Shown: piece after piece, positions 53,054 to 62,308 of the stretch | Position numbering within the stretch: position 1 is the first letter of the stretch | How the letters are laid out: every line of letters begins with the position of its first letter | Assembly: GCF_030540765.1 (NCBI RefSeq) | Contig: NZ_JAUOEL010000002.1 | Coordinates: 682,001-746,000 of the forward strand | Direction of reading: 5' to 3' | Length of the DNA stretch: 64,000 nucleotides | Origin: Flavivirga jejuensis | Lineage (GTDB): Bacteria; Bacteroidota; Bacteroidia; Flavobacteriales; Flavobacteriaceae | Made by a program: the position numbers and the translations under genes | The notes under the pieces: model-generated | Told to the model about the DNA's origin: nothing | The model's input: the letters and a program-made list of their open reading frames with translations, nothing else | Databases searched by the model: none

Positions 53054-54196
53054 ATGCGATTTTTAATTCTTTTAGTAACATACGCTGTGCTTCTTTCGTC
53101 TTGTAAAGAAGAAAAAAAACAGACCACACTATCCATAAACCAATCAGAAGGAATTAAAGAGACCCTAAACTATGCTAAAGGTTTCTCTATAACCAATTAT
53201 AAAGGTTACAAAAAAGTAATTGTTAATTCTGCATGGCCTAATAGCAATAAAACGTTCACCTATTTATTAGTAGAAAAAGGTAAAAAACGACCCGATCATG
53301 ATGCAAATACTAAAATAATAGAAGTTCCTATTAAAACACTTGTTGCTATTTCTACAACTAATATTCCTGCTTTAGAATATTTAGGAGTGTCCAATAGTTT
53401 AATTGGTTTTCCTAATACAAAATACATTTGTTCCGAAAAAACCAGAGCCCGAGTAGATAATGGAGATATTAAAGATTTAGGTAACGATACAGAACTCAAT
53501 ACCGAATTACTTTTAGAATTAAACCCAGAATTAGTCATTGGTTTTTCTATTAATAGTATTAATAAAAAATTAGATCAAATAGAAAAACTAGGTATTTCAG
53601 TTGTATTAGACGGTGCCTGGACCGAGCAGCATCCCTTAGGAAGAGCCGAATGGATAAAATTTATAGCCGCGTTTTACAACAAAAAAAAAGAAGCTGATTC
53701 CATTTTTAAAACGATAGAAACCAATTATTTAAAAGCAAAAGAAATAGCAAAAATAATCACCAGAAAGCCAACAGTTATGTCTGGATCAACCTTTAAAGAT
53801 GTGTGGAATGTTCCTGGAGGTAAAAGTTTTATTGCTAAATACTTAGAAGACGCCAATACCGATTATATTTGGAAAGAAAACAATAACAATGGAAGTTCAC
53901 AAATAAACTTTGAAAATGTGTTAGAAAAAGCACAAAAAGCAGAATTTTGGATAGGAGCTGGAAACTTTGACACAAAAAAACAAATGTCGGTTAATAACAA
54001 AAATTACGTTTTTTTTGATGCTTATAAAAACAATAATGTATACACTTATACAAAAAGAAAAGGAGCAAAAAATGGATTGCTCTACTACGAGTTAGGGTCT
54101 TTACGACCAGACCTCATTTTAAAAGATTGTATAAAAATTGCACATCCCGAACTGCTAAATGACTATGAAACTTTCTTTTTTAAACGTCTAGAATAG
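53054..54196 (+). CDS. btuF: BtuF-like corrinoid-binding lipoprotein
   Basis: A 380-residue ABC substrate-binding protein. Lipobox LLSSC, then a TroA/BtuF-type fold: VALISTTNIPALEYLG-like, LGNDTELNTELLLELNPELV, then two lobes with RPTVMSG-like SGSTFKDVWNVPGG. Family members carry iron-siderophore or cobalamin; the cob neighbours favour corrinoid. It joins btuC without a gap (its stop TAG ends at 54196). A 179-bp gap separates it from cobC, where a second promoter may lie. Confidence 0.85.
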   Translation: MRFLILLVTYAVLLSSCKEEKKQTTLSINQSEGIKETLNYAKGFSITNYKGYKKVIVNSAWPNSNKTFTYLLVEKGKKRPDHDANTKIIEVPIKTLVAISTTNIPALEYLGVSNSLIGFPNTKYICSEKTRARVDNGDIKDLGNDTELNTELLLELNPELVIGFSINSINKKLDQIEKLGISVVLDGAWTEQHPLGRAEWIKFIAAFYNKKKEADSIFKTIETNYLKAKEIAKIITRKPTVMSGSTFKDVWNVPGGKSFIAKYLEDANTDYIWKENNNNGSSQINFENVLEKAQKAEFWIGAGNFDTKKQMSVNNKNYVFFDAYKNNNVYTYTKRKGAKNGLLYYELGSLRPDLILKDCIKIAHPELLNDYETFFFKRLE

Positions 54197-55228
54197 TTGC
54201 AACACACAAAAACATATAAACGAACATTTGCAGTATTAATTTTAATGCTTTTGCTATGTTTTTTTGGAAATATAAGTTTAGGTTCAGTTTCTATTCCTTT
54301 TCAAGATGTTTTTAATGGCCTTATTGGAAATGCAACCGAAAACGAATCCTGGCGGCATATTATTCATGAATACAGATTACCAAAAGCTTTAACAGCTATA
54401 ATCGTTGGTTCTGGTTTAGGAATTTCTGGATTGTTAATGCAAACACTGTTTAGAAACCCTTTAGCAGGGCCTTTTGTTTTAGGAATCACCTCTGGTTCTA
54501 GTTTAGGGGTGGCTTTAGTTATTATGGGCGCCTCTGTTTTTGGTAGCACTTTAGCGGGTATACTTGTTTCCAAATGGAGTATTGTTATTGCTGCTAGTTT
54601 AGGTAGTTTTATTGTACTTCTAATGGTATTAATACTATCTAACAAAGTTAGAGATACCATGGCGATACTAATTATAGGTCTTATGTTTGGTAGCATTACA
54701 GCATCAACAGTTAGTGTGCTCTCTTATTTTAGTTCTGCAGAAGAATTACAGCAATATATATTTTGGGGGTTTGGTAGTATAGGAAATCTTACCTGGCACG
54801 AATTATTCATATTATTTGTAATTTATGCTATAGGTATATTATTAAGTTTAGTTTCTATTAAAACATTAAACACATTGTTATTAGGAGAAAATTATGCAAA
54901 AAGTCTGGGGGTGAATGTAAAAACAAGTCGATTATTAATAATTATCACAACCAGTTTATTAGCAGGAACTATTACCGCCTTTGCTGGCCCTATTATGTTT
55001 ATTGGTTTAGCGATCCCACATATGACACGACAACTTTTTAACACTTCTAACCATAAAATATTATTACCTGCTGTTTTTATATTTGGTGCCATTATTATGC
55101 TTATTTGTGATAGCATTGCACAATTACCATCAAGTGATCTTACCTTACCAATTAACGCTATTACCTCCTTAGTTGGAGCCCCAGTTATTATTTGGTTATT
55201 AGTTAGAAAACGAAAAATGATGTTTTAA
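54197..55228 (+). CDS. btuC: BtuC-like FecCD permease
   Basis: A 343-residue inner-membrane permease with about ten helices. The FecCD pattern is clear: EYRLPKALTAIIVGSGLGIS near the N-terminus and GPIMFIGLAIPHMTR near residue 265, the coupling helix region. The start is TTG at 54197, immediately after the btuF stop; no nearer ATG exists before the first membrane helix. It forms the channel of the corrinoid importer. Confidence 0.9.
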   Translation: MQHTKTYKRTFAVLILMLLLCFFGNISLGSVSIPFQDVFNGLIGNATENESWRHIIHEYRLPKALTAIIVGSGLGISGLLMQTLFRNPLAGPFVLGITSGSSLGVALVIMGASVFGSTLAGILVSKWSIVIAASLGSFIVLLMVLILSNKVRDTMAILIIGLMFGSITASTVSVLSYFSSAEELQQYIFWGFGSIGNLTWHELFILFVIYAIGILLSLVSIKTLNTLLLGENYAKSLGVNVKTSRLLIIITTSLLAGTITAFAGPIMFIGLAIPHMTRQLFNTSNHKILLPAVFIFGAIIMLICDSIAQLPSSDLTLPINAITSLVGAPVIIWLLVRKRKMMF

Positions 55229-55315
55229 AATGGATGTAAGATGAAAGATGAGAGATGAAAACCTTGAGACTTATACCTTAACTATTTAGAATTTGGAGTT
55301 TTCCTATTGGAATTT

Positions 55316-56110
55316 ATGACAAAAAACAAATCACATATCGTTTTAAAAACTCAGGATTTAACCATTGGTTATACTTCTAAAAAAGCAAAAACAGTTATTG
55401 CCTCTAACATAAATATTGAATTACATAAAGGGGAGCTTGTTGGACTTATAGGCGCTAACGGTATTGGAAAGTCTACATTACTGAGAACGCTTACTAATGT
55501 TCAGCATAAACTAAACGGAAACATCTCTATTAATAATTTACCTTTAGAAAACTATTCAAATATTAATTTGGCGAAAGTACTCAGCTTGGTTCTTACAGAA
55601 CCTTTGGGCTCAAAAAATCTGACTGTTTTTGAATTGGTGGCTTTGGGTCGTCAACCTTATACCAATTGGGTTGGAAATTTAGCTGTTGAAGATTTTGAAA
55701 TTATAAACCAATGTTTACTTCAAACAAATATTGACGATTTAAAACACAAAAAATGCTACGAGTTAAGTGATGGCCAATTACAAAAGGTAATGATTGCACG
55801 CGCTTTAGTACAAGATACTGATTTGATTATTCTGGATGAACCGACTACCCATCTGGATATGTACCATAAAGCCTATATTTTAAAACTGCTTCAAAAACTG
55901 GCTAAAGAAACTAATAAAACTATTTTATTTTCTTCTCATGAAATAGATTTAGCAATTCAATTGTGTGACACCTTAATTGTTATGACTAAAGATACTGTTA
56001 TCACAGATCAACCATGTAACCTCATAGAAAAAGGCACCTTTAATAATTTATTTCCAAAAGATTTAATAATTTTTGATGATAAAACGGGTAGTTTTAGAGT
56101 GAAGAAATAG
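55316..56110 (+). CDS. btuD: BtuD-like ABC transporter ATPase
   Basis: A 264-residue ATP-binding subunit of the importer. Walker A GANGIGKSTLL, signature LSDGQLQKV (Asp in place of Gly), Walker B LIILDEPTTHLD and H-loop SSHEIDLAI are all present. The ATG at 55316 follows a TTG at 55307 that would add only three residues; I use the ATG. It lies 87 bp after btuC and completes btuFCD. Confidence 0.92.
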   Translation: MTKNKSHIVLKTQDLTIGYTSKKAKTVIASNINIELHKGELVGLIGANGIGKSTLLRTLTNVQHKLNGNISINNLPLENYSNINLAKVLSLVLTEPLGSKNLTVFELVALGRQPYTNWVGNLAVEDFEIINQCLLQTNIDDLKHKKCYELSDGQLQKVMIARALVQDTDLIILDEPTTHLDMYHKAYILKLLQKLAKETNKTILFSSHEIDLAIQLCDTLIVMTKDTVITDQPCNLIEKGTFNNLFPKDLIIFDDKTGSFRVKK

Positions 56111-56461
56111 ACATGGCATATTCCAAACCTTTTTCGGCTAAGACAGATTGAAAGTCCGATTCGTGTTTATGTTAGACACAAAGATCTCAGCCATATTGAG
56201 ATTTTATTCGTGTCTTAATGGTTGGTAAAACAACATTTCCATTGAAATTGACATTCCCATAAAAACTGGAATCTAAATACAGTACTTTCGTTGTTGGTCT
56301 TTTTGGTCAAAACTTGTGAGCAACTTAATCGGGTATGAAATCCGAAAAAGGCCTCTATAACTCTAAGAAGATAATTGTTTCAAGAAATTCTATATTTCTT
56401 CCTATATCATACTTTAATCTTCCAACTAAAAATTTATCTTTGAGTATATATTTTTAAATAC
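56111..56461. other. Intergenic region before rmuC
   Basis: 351 bp with no ORF. It contains a weak half copy of the GTCATTCC element (near 56250-56275) and the rmuC promoter box. Nothing else recognised. Confidence 0.5.
56435..56442 (+). promoter_or_regulatory. -7 box of rmuC promoter
   Basis: TATCTTTG matches TAnnTTTG, 19 bp before the ATG at 56462. Confidence 0.65.
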
Positions 56462-57781
56462 ATGAACGACAACCTTATTCTTATAATTTCTATACTCATT
56501 TCTGCTGCTATTGGCGGTTATTTAGGCATCTTATTCACTAAATTAAAAAGTAAAAGTGAAAAAAGTACACTTGAAGAACGTCAAAATCAAATGAATGTAA
56601 CGATTGATGCGCTAAAACAAAACCTGGGTAAAGTTGAAAACGAACGTGAAGAAATAAGACGAGAGAAAGATTTTTTAAATTCTGAGTTAACCAGAAAAAA
56701 TACAGAGTATGAAAACCTTCAACAATCAAGTTTAAAACGGGATAAAGAATTAGAGGAACGTCAGGAACAATTACGCAAAGATTTTGAGTTATTAGCCACT
56801 AAAATATTAGATGAAAAGTCTGAAAAATTCACGCTTCAGAATAAAGAAAACATCAAAAACATTTTAAATCCGTTACAGGAAAAAATTAAAACTTTCGAGG
56901 AAAAAGTAGATTTAACTCAAAAAGAAAGCATCAGTATGCATTCTGCTTTAAAAGAACAATTGCTGGGTTTAAAAGACTTAAATCAACAAATGACGAAAGA
57001 GGCCACCAACCTAACCAGAGCTTTAAAAGGCGATAGTAAAATGCAAGGAAATTGGGGGGAATTGGTTTTAGAGCGTGTTCTTGAAAAATCTGGATTAGAA
57101 AAAGACAGGGAGTATTTTGTACAACAAAATTTCACCTTAGATGATGGCTCCAGAGTACTGCCCGATGTTGTTTTACACCTTCCTGATAGTAAAAAAATGA
57201 TTATCGATTCTAAAGTATCGTTAACAGATTACGAACGTTTAGTAAATGCTGAAGATGACAATAGAATACCATTTTTAAAAGCACATGTTAATTCCATTAG
57301 AAGACATGTCGACCAACTTTCTGAAAAAAATTATCAAGATTTATATGATATAGAATCACCAGATTTTGTGCTTATGTTTATTCCTATAGAACCTGCTTTT
57401 GCTGTTGCTATAAACGAAGACAACTCTATATACAATAAAGCTTTCGAGAAAAACATTGTTATTGTAACACCATCCACTTTACTAGCTACACTTCGTACTA
57501 TTGATACTATGTGGAATAATGAAAAACAACAGCGTAATGCTATAGAAATAGCCAGACAAGCTGGTGCTTTATACGATAAATTTGAAGGCCTGGTTAAAGA
57601 TTTAACTGGTGTCGGCAAAAAAATTGATGCAGCAAAAACAGATTATTCCGCAGCTATGAATAAATTAGTTGAAGGTAAAGGCAATCTGATTACAAGTGTT
57701 GAAAAGATTAAAAAAATGGGTGCCAAAGCTAAAAAAGCATTGCCAGAAGCCATTATAAAACGTGCAGAAGAAGATCATTAA
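56462..57781 (+). CDS. rmuC: DNA recombination protein RmuC
   Basis: A 439-residue protein with an N-terminal membrane helix (about 5-24), a long coiled coil (about 30-190) and an RmuC domain (about 190-400) of the restriction-endonuclease-like fold. Typical blocks are KGDSKMQGNWGELVLERVLE, LPDSKKMIIDSKVSLTDYE and DFVLMFIPIEPAF. It limits inversion of DNA repeats. The stop codon is only 11 bp before the operator array of the next gene. Confidence 0.93.
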   Translation: MNDNLILIISILISAAIGGYLGILFTKLKSKSEKSTLEERQNQMNVTIDALKQNLGKVENEREEIRREKDFLNSELTRKNTEYENLQQSSLKRDKELEERQEQLRKDFELLATKILDEKSEKFTLQNKENIKNILNPLQEKIKTFEEKVDLTQKESISMHSALKEQLLGLKDLNQQMTKEATNLTRALKGDSKMQGNWGELVLERVLEKSGLEKDREYFVQQNFTLDDGSRVLPDVVLHLPDSKKMIIDSKVSLTDYERLVNAEDDNRIPFLKAHVNSIRRHVDQLSEKNYQDLYDIESPDFVLMFIPIEPAFAVAINEDNSIYNKAFEKNIVIVTPSTLLATLRTIDTMWNNEKQQRNAIEIARQAGALYDKFEGLVKDLTGVGKKIDAAKTDYSAAMNKLVEGKGNLITSVEKIKKMGAKAKKALPEAIIKRAEEDH

Positions 57782-57792
57782 GCACATTGTTT

Positions 57793-57924
57793 TATCACAC
57801 AAAAATGTGATATTATTATTTATCACACATAAACACGATATATTCACTTATCACATTAAAGTGTGATATATTTGTTTATCACATAAAAATGCGATATATT
57901 TGTTTATCACATAAAAACGTGATA
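57793..57924 (+). promoter_or_regulatory. Phased array of five palindromic operators with embedded promoter, upstream of satD
   Basis: Five 20-bp palindromes of form TATCACA-N6-TGTGATA begin at 57793, 57821, 57849, 57877 and 57905, exactly 28 bp apart. Copies 1 and 3 are perfect; copies 4 and 5 have one arm change; copy 2 is weaker. The 8-bp linkers after copies 3 and 4 carry TATATTTG (57867-57874 and 57895-57902), matching the -7 box. The TTG of the first lies 20 nt before the second, giving a full promoter with palindrome 4 as its spacer. The array ends 1 bp before the satD ATG. Confidence 0.75.
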
Positions 57925-57925
57925 T

Positions 57926-58555
57926 ATGATACCCAAAATAATAACAAGCGTCGTAACTGGAGATATTATTAAATCCAGAACACAGGTAAATCCAGAAGTA
58001 TGGATAAAAGTACTAAAGGATGCTTTAGCTTATTTAAGTACAGATGCGTCATACTGGGAGATATACCGTGGAGACAGCTTTCAAATAGAAATTAAAGATG
58101 TTGGTTCCAGTTTTATGGCGGCACTATATATAAAGGCTTGTATAAAATCTATTCATGGTTTAGATGTTCGATTGGCTATTGGTATTGGCAATAAAACCTA
58201 TGAAGGTGAAAATGTAACAGAATCTAATGGTGAAGCCTTTGTGTTTTCTGGAGAAACACTGGAAACTTTGAAAAAAGAAAAACAGAATTTACGTATAAAA
58301 ACCAATAGTTTCAAAATAGACGAAGCACTAAACTTATATTTTAAGTTAGCCCTTATATCTATGGATAGCTGGACCGTAAATCTGGCAGAAGTTGTTAAAC
58401 TAAGTATAGAAAACCCAGATGCTTTACAAAGCGAGCTAGGTAAACTCATAGGCATAAATCAAAATGCTATAAGTACCAGACAGAAAAGAGCCCACCTAGA
58501 CGAAATTGAGGCGTTAGACCTTATGTACAGACAAAAAATAGAGACTTTAACATGA
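57926..58555 (+). CDS. satD: SatD-family regulator-like protein
   Basis: A 209-residue protein of the SatD family. The N-terminal part (about 1-115) has a nucleotide-cyclase-like fold pattern (VTGDIIKSRTQ, then YRGDSFQIEI and RLAIGIG). The C-terminal part (about 150-205) is a helix-turn-helix (ALQSELGKLIGINQNAISTRQKRA). It may bind the palindrome array just upstream and repress itself; inferred. It overlaps the DUF3307 gene by 4 bp (ATGA). Function of the family is not established. Confidence 0.85.
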   Translation: MIPKIITSVVTGDIIKSRTQVNPEVWIKVLKDALAYLSTDASYWEIYRGDSFQIEIKDVGSSFMAALYIKACIKSIHGLDVRLAIGIGNKTYEGENVTESNGEAFVFSGETLETLKKEKQNLRIKTNSFKIDEALNLYFKLALISMDSWTVNLAEVVKLSIENPDALQSELGKLIGINQNAISTRQKRAHLDEIEALDLMYRQKIETLT

Positions 58556-59253
58556 TACTACTAAAACTTTTATTAGCCCACTTAATTGGTGATTTTTTTC
58601 TGCAACCTCAAAAATGGGTTGAAGAAAAAGAAGAGAAAAAATTAAAATCACCAAAGCTGTATTTTCATATACTAATTCATGTTATTCTAACAATAATATT
58701 ACTTTGGGATATATCGTTATGGCCAATTGTACTAATTATAGGTTTTTCACATCTCATTATTGATGCTTTAAAGCTTGTCTTTCAAAAGAAAAAAACAAAA
58801 CGATTATTTTTCTTTATAGATCAGTTACTTCATATTTTAGTGATTATTGGATGTTATTTTTTCTATTTGGATACGACATTTCATCTGGAATCTTTTATTA
58901 CCGAAAACAATCTTTTATTGTTAACTTCTTTGTTGTTTTTAACAATTCCTGCCTCTATAATTATGAAAACCATTTTTTTAAAGTGGAATATTTCAGAACT
59001 TACTAAAAATAATCAATCACTTAAGGATGCTGGTAAATATATTGGTATTTTAGAACGTATTTTAGTGTTTATTTTTATAATTTCAGACCACTGGGAAGCT
59101 GTTGGTTTTTTAATTACTGCGAAGTCAGTTTTTAGATTTGGAGATTTAAAAGAGTCTAAGGACAGACAACTTACAGAATATATTTTAATAGGCACTTTAA
59201 TTAGTTTTGGAATAGCAATCATCACAGGTATTATATACACTGTGTTAATTTAA
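58552..59253 (+). CDS. DUF3307 family membrane protein
   Basis: A 233-residue protein with about six membrane helices. The N-terminus (KLLLAHLIGDFFLQPQKWV) with conserved His, Asp and Gln-Pro, and the His-rich loop FSHLIIDALKL, define DUF3307. It overlaps satD by 4 bp, an association seen in other Bacteroidota. Function unknown; the polar residues in the membrane suggest transport or catalysis. Confidence 0.85.
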   Translation: MILLKLLLAHLIGDFFLQPQKWVEEKEEKKLKSPKLYFHILIHVILTIILLWDISLWPIVLIIGFSHLIIDALKLVFQKKKTKRLFFFIDQLLHILVIIGCYFFYLDTTFHLESFITENNLLLLTSLLFLTIPASIIMKTIFLKWNISELTKNNQSLKDAGKYIGILERILVFIFIISDHWEAVGFLITAKSVFRFGDLKESKDRQLTEYILIGTLISFGIAIITGIIYTVLI

Positions 59254-59258
59254 GATAT

Positions 59259-59795
59259 ATGTTTAAAAGTACAGAAGAATCCCAAATTACCATCTCGGAA
59301 TTAATGTTACCATCACACTCAAACTTTAGTGGAAAAATTCATGGTGGTTATATTTTAAACTTAATGGATCAGATAGCATTTGCCTGTGCCTCTAAACATT
59401 CCAGAAACTATTGTGTTACCGCATCTGTAAACAAAGTAGATTTTTTAAACCCTATTGATGTTGGTGAATTGGTTACCTTAAAAGCATCGGTTAATTACAC
59501 TGGTAGAACATCTATGGTTATTGGTGTTCGTGTTGAATCGGAAAATATTCAAACAGGAAAAACAAAGCATTGTAATTCTTCTTATTTTACGATGGTAGCC
59601 AAAGATGAAAATGGAAAAAATGTACCTGTTCCTGGTATTATATTAGATTCTGAACAAAGTATTCGTCGTTTTTCAAGAAGTATTACCAGACAAGACCAAG
59701 CAAAGAAAAGATCTAATAATTTTAAAGCTTCTGAATTTAAAATGGATGACTATATAGAACTTTTAAAAGATCATAATGCGAAAGTTAAGCTTTAA
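59259..59795 (+). CDS. Acyl-CoA thioesterase, hotdog fold
   Basis: A 178-residue single-hotdog thioesterase (YciA/BACH type). The signature NFSGKIHGGYILNLMDQIAF includes the catalytic Asp, followed by VDFLNPIDVGELVTLKASVN. It hydrolyses acyl-CoA in the cytosol. It follows DUF3307 by 5 bp and is probably the last gene of the satD unit. It overlaps the end of the convergent TonB receptor gene by 4 bp. Confidence 0.92.
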   Translation: MFKSTEESQITISELMLPSHSNFSGKIHGGYILNLMDQIAFACASKHSRNYCVTASVNKVDFLNPIDVGELVTLKASVNYTGRTSMVIGVRVESENIQTGKTKHCNSSYFTMVAKDENGKNVPVPGIILDSEQSIRRFSRSITRQDQAKKRSNNFKASEFKMDDYIELLKDHNAKVKL

Positions 59796-62308
59796 AAATA
59801 AACCCTAAAAACAGCATTAGGCGTAAACCCTAAAGAATTTTGTACAGTCTCCGTAATATTTCCATCTTTTACACGATAGAAATTATTAATTTGATTTTCT
59901 TTATCCAAAATATTCCAAACTGAGATGCCTAGATTGGCTCTTGCTTTATTTGCAAGTTTAAAATTATAAGTTGCAGAAACATCCAAACGTAAATAATCAT
60001 TTAAAGTTGAAGCATTAGTCGCTTCATAATTCACTCGTTCATTAATAATTTCATTACCAAAAACGGGTTTGGTGGTAGGTTTCCCTGAATGCCAATTAAA
60101 ACCAGCAGAAACTTTTAAATTATTTAATGCATAGGTCATTCCCAAAGTAGCAGTATGTGAGATATTATAATTGCTAGGAAAATAATTCGTTTCTAAATCT
60201 TTAAACAGATAACGATTATTCATATAAGAATAACTTAACCAAGTGTTGAATCTTTCAATATGCTTTCTCAATAATACATCCACACCTTTTACATCATAAC
60301 GCCCTTGGCTCTTAACAAATTCGTATTGATTTTGAAACCCTTGACTTTGAGTGGTTATACCATCAATAATTTTATAAAAACCATCTACAGCTATTAACCA
60401 TCCATCATAACTATAGTTTAATCCCATAGAAATTTGTTTGCTTGTAATAACTGGAATGTCCTTATTATTTGATAATTGCCACCTACGTTTTTCTATTCCT
60501 AAAAAATCATTTTGAAAATTAATAACCTGAGACACATTTTGATGTTTAAACTCTCCTAATACCTCGAGTGTAAAATGTTTAAAAAAACGATGGTTAAAAC
60601 TCAACCGGGGTTCTAAAATAGATTTATTAAACTTTCCAATGTAATTATATCTAAGTCCGATATTTAAGTTTGTTTTGTTATCTAAAGTTTTATAATCAAC
60701 CTGAGAAAAAACACTATGGGTTCTTACCACTTCAGATATTAAAGACCTAAACAGTGGATTATCAACATCATCTAAATTAGTAACCTCTGTCTCCACAAAA
60801 TGATAACCGTTTAAAAGTTGTAATCTAGTATCTAAGATATAACTTACTTTTAATTTTGTACTGGTCTCTGATACTATATTTTCTTGTAAAAATCGTTGAG
60901 AATCCAGTATATTAACATTTATAGCCCTAAGCTTATAATCGGTCTCATAAATTTCAAGATCCGTACTAAACGTATCACTCCATACCCTTTTATAATGTAA
61001 AGCACCTGCAATACTATTTTGGTCCAGTCTACTATCACGAGATTCCTCTGTTTCATCTATTATAGCATTTTCGTTAAACTGAAGTTGATTATGAGCATTA
61101 ATAAAATTAACTCTCAGTTCTTCTTTATCATTAATATTATAGATCCACCTTAATGAGGTATCATAAAAATCGAAAGTTTTATTGGTATTTGTAATCGCCA
61201 TAACATTTGAAGCCACTTCTGTATTTTGTGAAATTCTGTCAAAAAAAGCAGAGTATGTTGGGGTTTCAACAAAATCGCTAATTGATTTTCTTGCTGCTAC
61301 CTGTATTGAAGATGATTCATTGATCGGAATATCTGCAAACCCATTAACATCTATTAAATTAACCCCTATAACACCTTTAAATTCGCTATTCACTTTGTGA
61401 TCTGTCTGCATGGCAATAGTTCCCGAAACACCATCGGAATAACTAACATGACTCCCATTTTTTCTTAAAGAGACTTTTTGAGTAATATGAGGGTTATACA
61501 TGGAAATCAATCCAAAAAAATGACCAGATTGGTACATTTTTATATCATCCCAGAGCATTAAATTTTGATCGTGAGTACCGCCTCTTATATTAATATTTGA
61601 AACCGTTTCATTCACACTCTGAATACCTGGAAATGCTTGAACAGACTGCAAAACATCATTATCAATTAACCCTGGTAAGATCTTTAAATTAGAAAAATCT
61701 ATCTGGAAAGAACCATTGTCTATCTTATTGATGCCACTGGTAATATAGTTTGAGATAATAACTTGAGATAATAGTTGAAGATCTGGTTGTAAATATACAT
61801 CCTCACAACCAGATCGTTTAAATTGATCATAAGACCTTGTAATAGTTCCATAACCTAAATAACGTATTGTAATTAACTGAGATACATTTTTAATTTTAAT
61901 TTGAAAAAAACCATTTTCATCACTTGTGGTAAAACGATCTGATGTTTGAACTGTTGCAGAAGCTAATGCTCTCAAATTATCTCTATCCTTAAGGTAACCG
62001 CAGAGTATAATATCTGCTCTCGGTTTAACAAGAATAAAACTATCGTTCATTAAGGCGAACGATAAACCTGTATGGTTCTCTAAATAAGCCAAAACTTCTG
62101 GAAGTGGTAATTTTTTAGCTGGTGGTTTTAAAGAAATCTCATTAATAACATCTTCTGCATAATTAAATTGAATATCATACGCCTCTTGAAGTGTTGTAAT
62201 TATTTGAGATAAAGCTCTTGAATCGCCAGTATCTTGGGCATAAATACAATTAGTAATAAAAAACAAAAGGCTAAAAAAAATAGCTGCTTTTTTAATGTTC
62301 TTTTTCAT
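59792..62308 (-). CDS. TonB-dependent receptor with STN and CarboxypepD_reg domains (FecA-like)
   Basis: An 838-residue outer-membrane receptor. The order is: signal peptide (1-24), STN signalling domain (about 40-92), CarboxypepD_reg-like domain (about 105-180), plug (about 200-310; IRGGTHDQNLMLWDDIKMYQ) and barrel (about 320-838), ending in VFRVYF. The STN domain contacts the FecR anti-sigma factor encoded 16 bp into its start region. Likely import of a siderophore, haem or glycan product; substrate unknown. Overlaps fecR by 17 bp. Confidence 0.92.
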   Translation of the reverse strand: MKKNIKKAAIFFSLLFFITNCIYAQDTGDSRALSQIITTLQEAYDIQFNYAEDVINEISLKPPAKKLPLPEVLAYLENHTGLSFALMNDSFILVKPRADIILCGYLKDRDNLRALASATVQTSDRFTTSDENGFFQIKIKNVSQLITIRYLGYGTITRSYDQFKRSGCEDVYLQPDLQLLSQVIISNYITSGINKIDNGSFQIDFSNLKILPGLIDNDVLQSVQAFPGIQSVNETVSNINIRGGTHDQNLMLWDDIKMYQSGHFFGLISMYNPHITQKVSLRKNGSHVSYSDGVSGTIAMQTDHKVNSEFKGVIGVNLIDVNGFADIPINESSSIQVAARKSISDFVETPTYSAFFDRISQNTEVASNVMAITNTNKTFDFYDTSLRWIYNINDKEELRVNFINAHNQLQFNENAIIDETEESRDSRLDQNSIAGALHYKRVWSDTFSTDLEIYETDYKLRAINVNILDSQRFLQENIVSETSTKLKVSYILDTRLQLLNGYHFVETEVTNLDDVDNPLFRSLISEVVRTHSVFSQVDYKTLDNKTNLNIGLRYNYIGKFNKSILEPRLSFNHRFFKHFTLEVLGEFKHQNVSQVINFQNDFLGIEKRRWQLSNNKDIPVITSKQISMGLNYSYDGWLIAVDGFYKIIDGITTQSQGFQNQYEFVKSQGRYDVKGVDVLLRKHIERFNTWLSYSYMNNRYLFKDLETNYFPSNYNISHTATLGMTYALNNLKVSAGFNWHSGKPTTKPVFGNEIINERVNYEATNASTLNDYLRLDVSATYNFKLANKARANLGISVWNILDKENQINNFYRVKDGNITETVQNSLGFTPNAVFRVYF

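Noticed and set aside
57793-57924. CRISPR array reading of the 28-bp periodic repeat
   Set aside because: The whole period is repeat with only 8-bp AT linkers; there are no unique spacers and no cas genes. Operator array or tandem repeat fits better.
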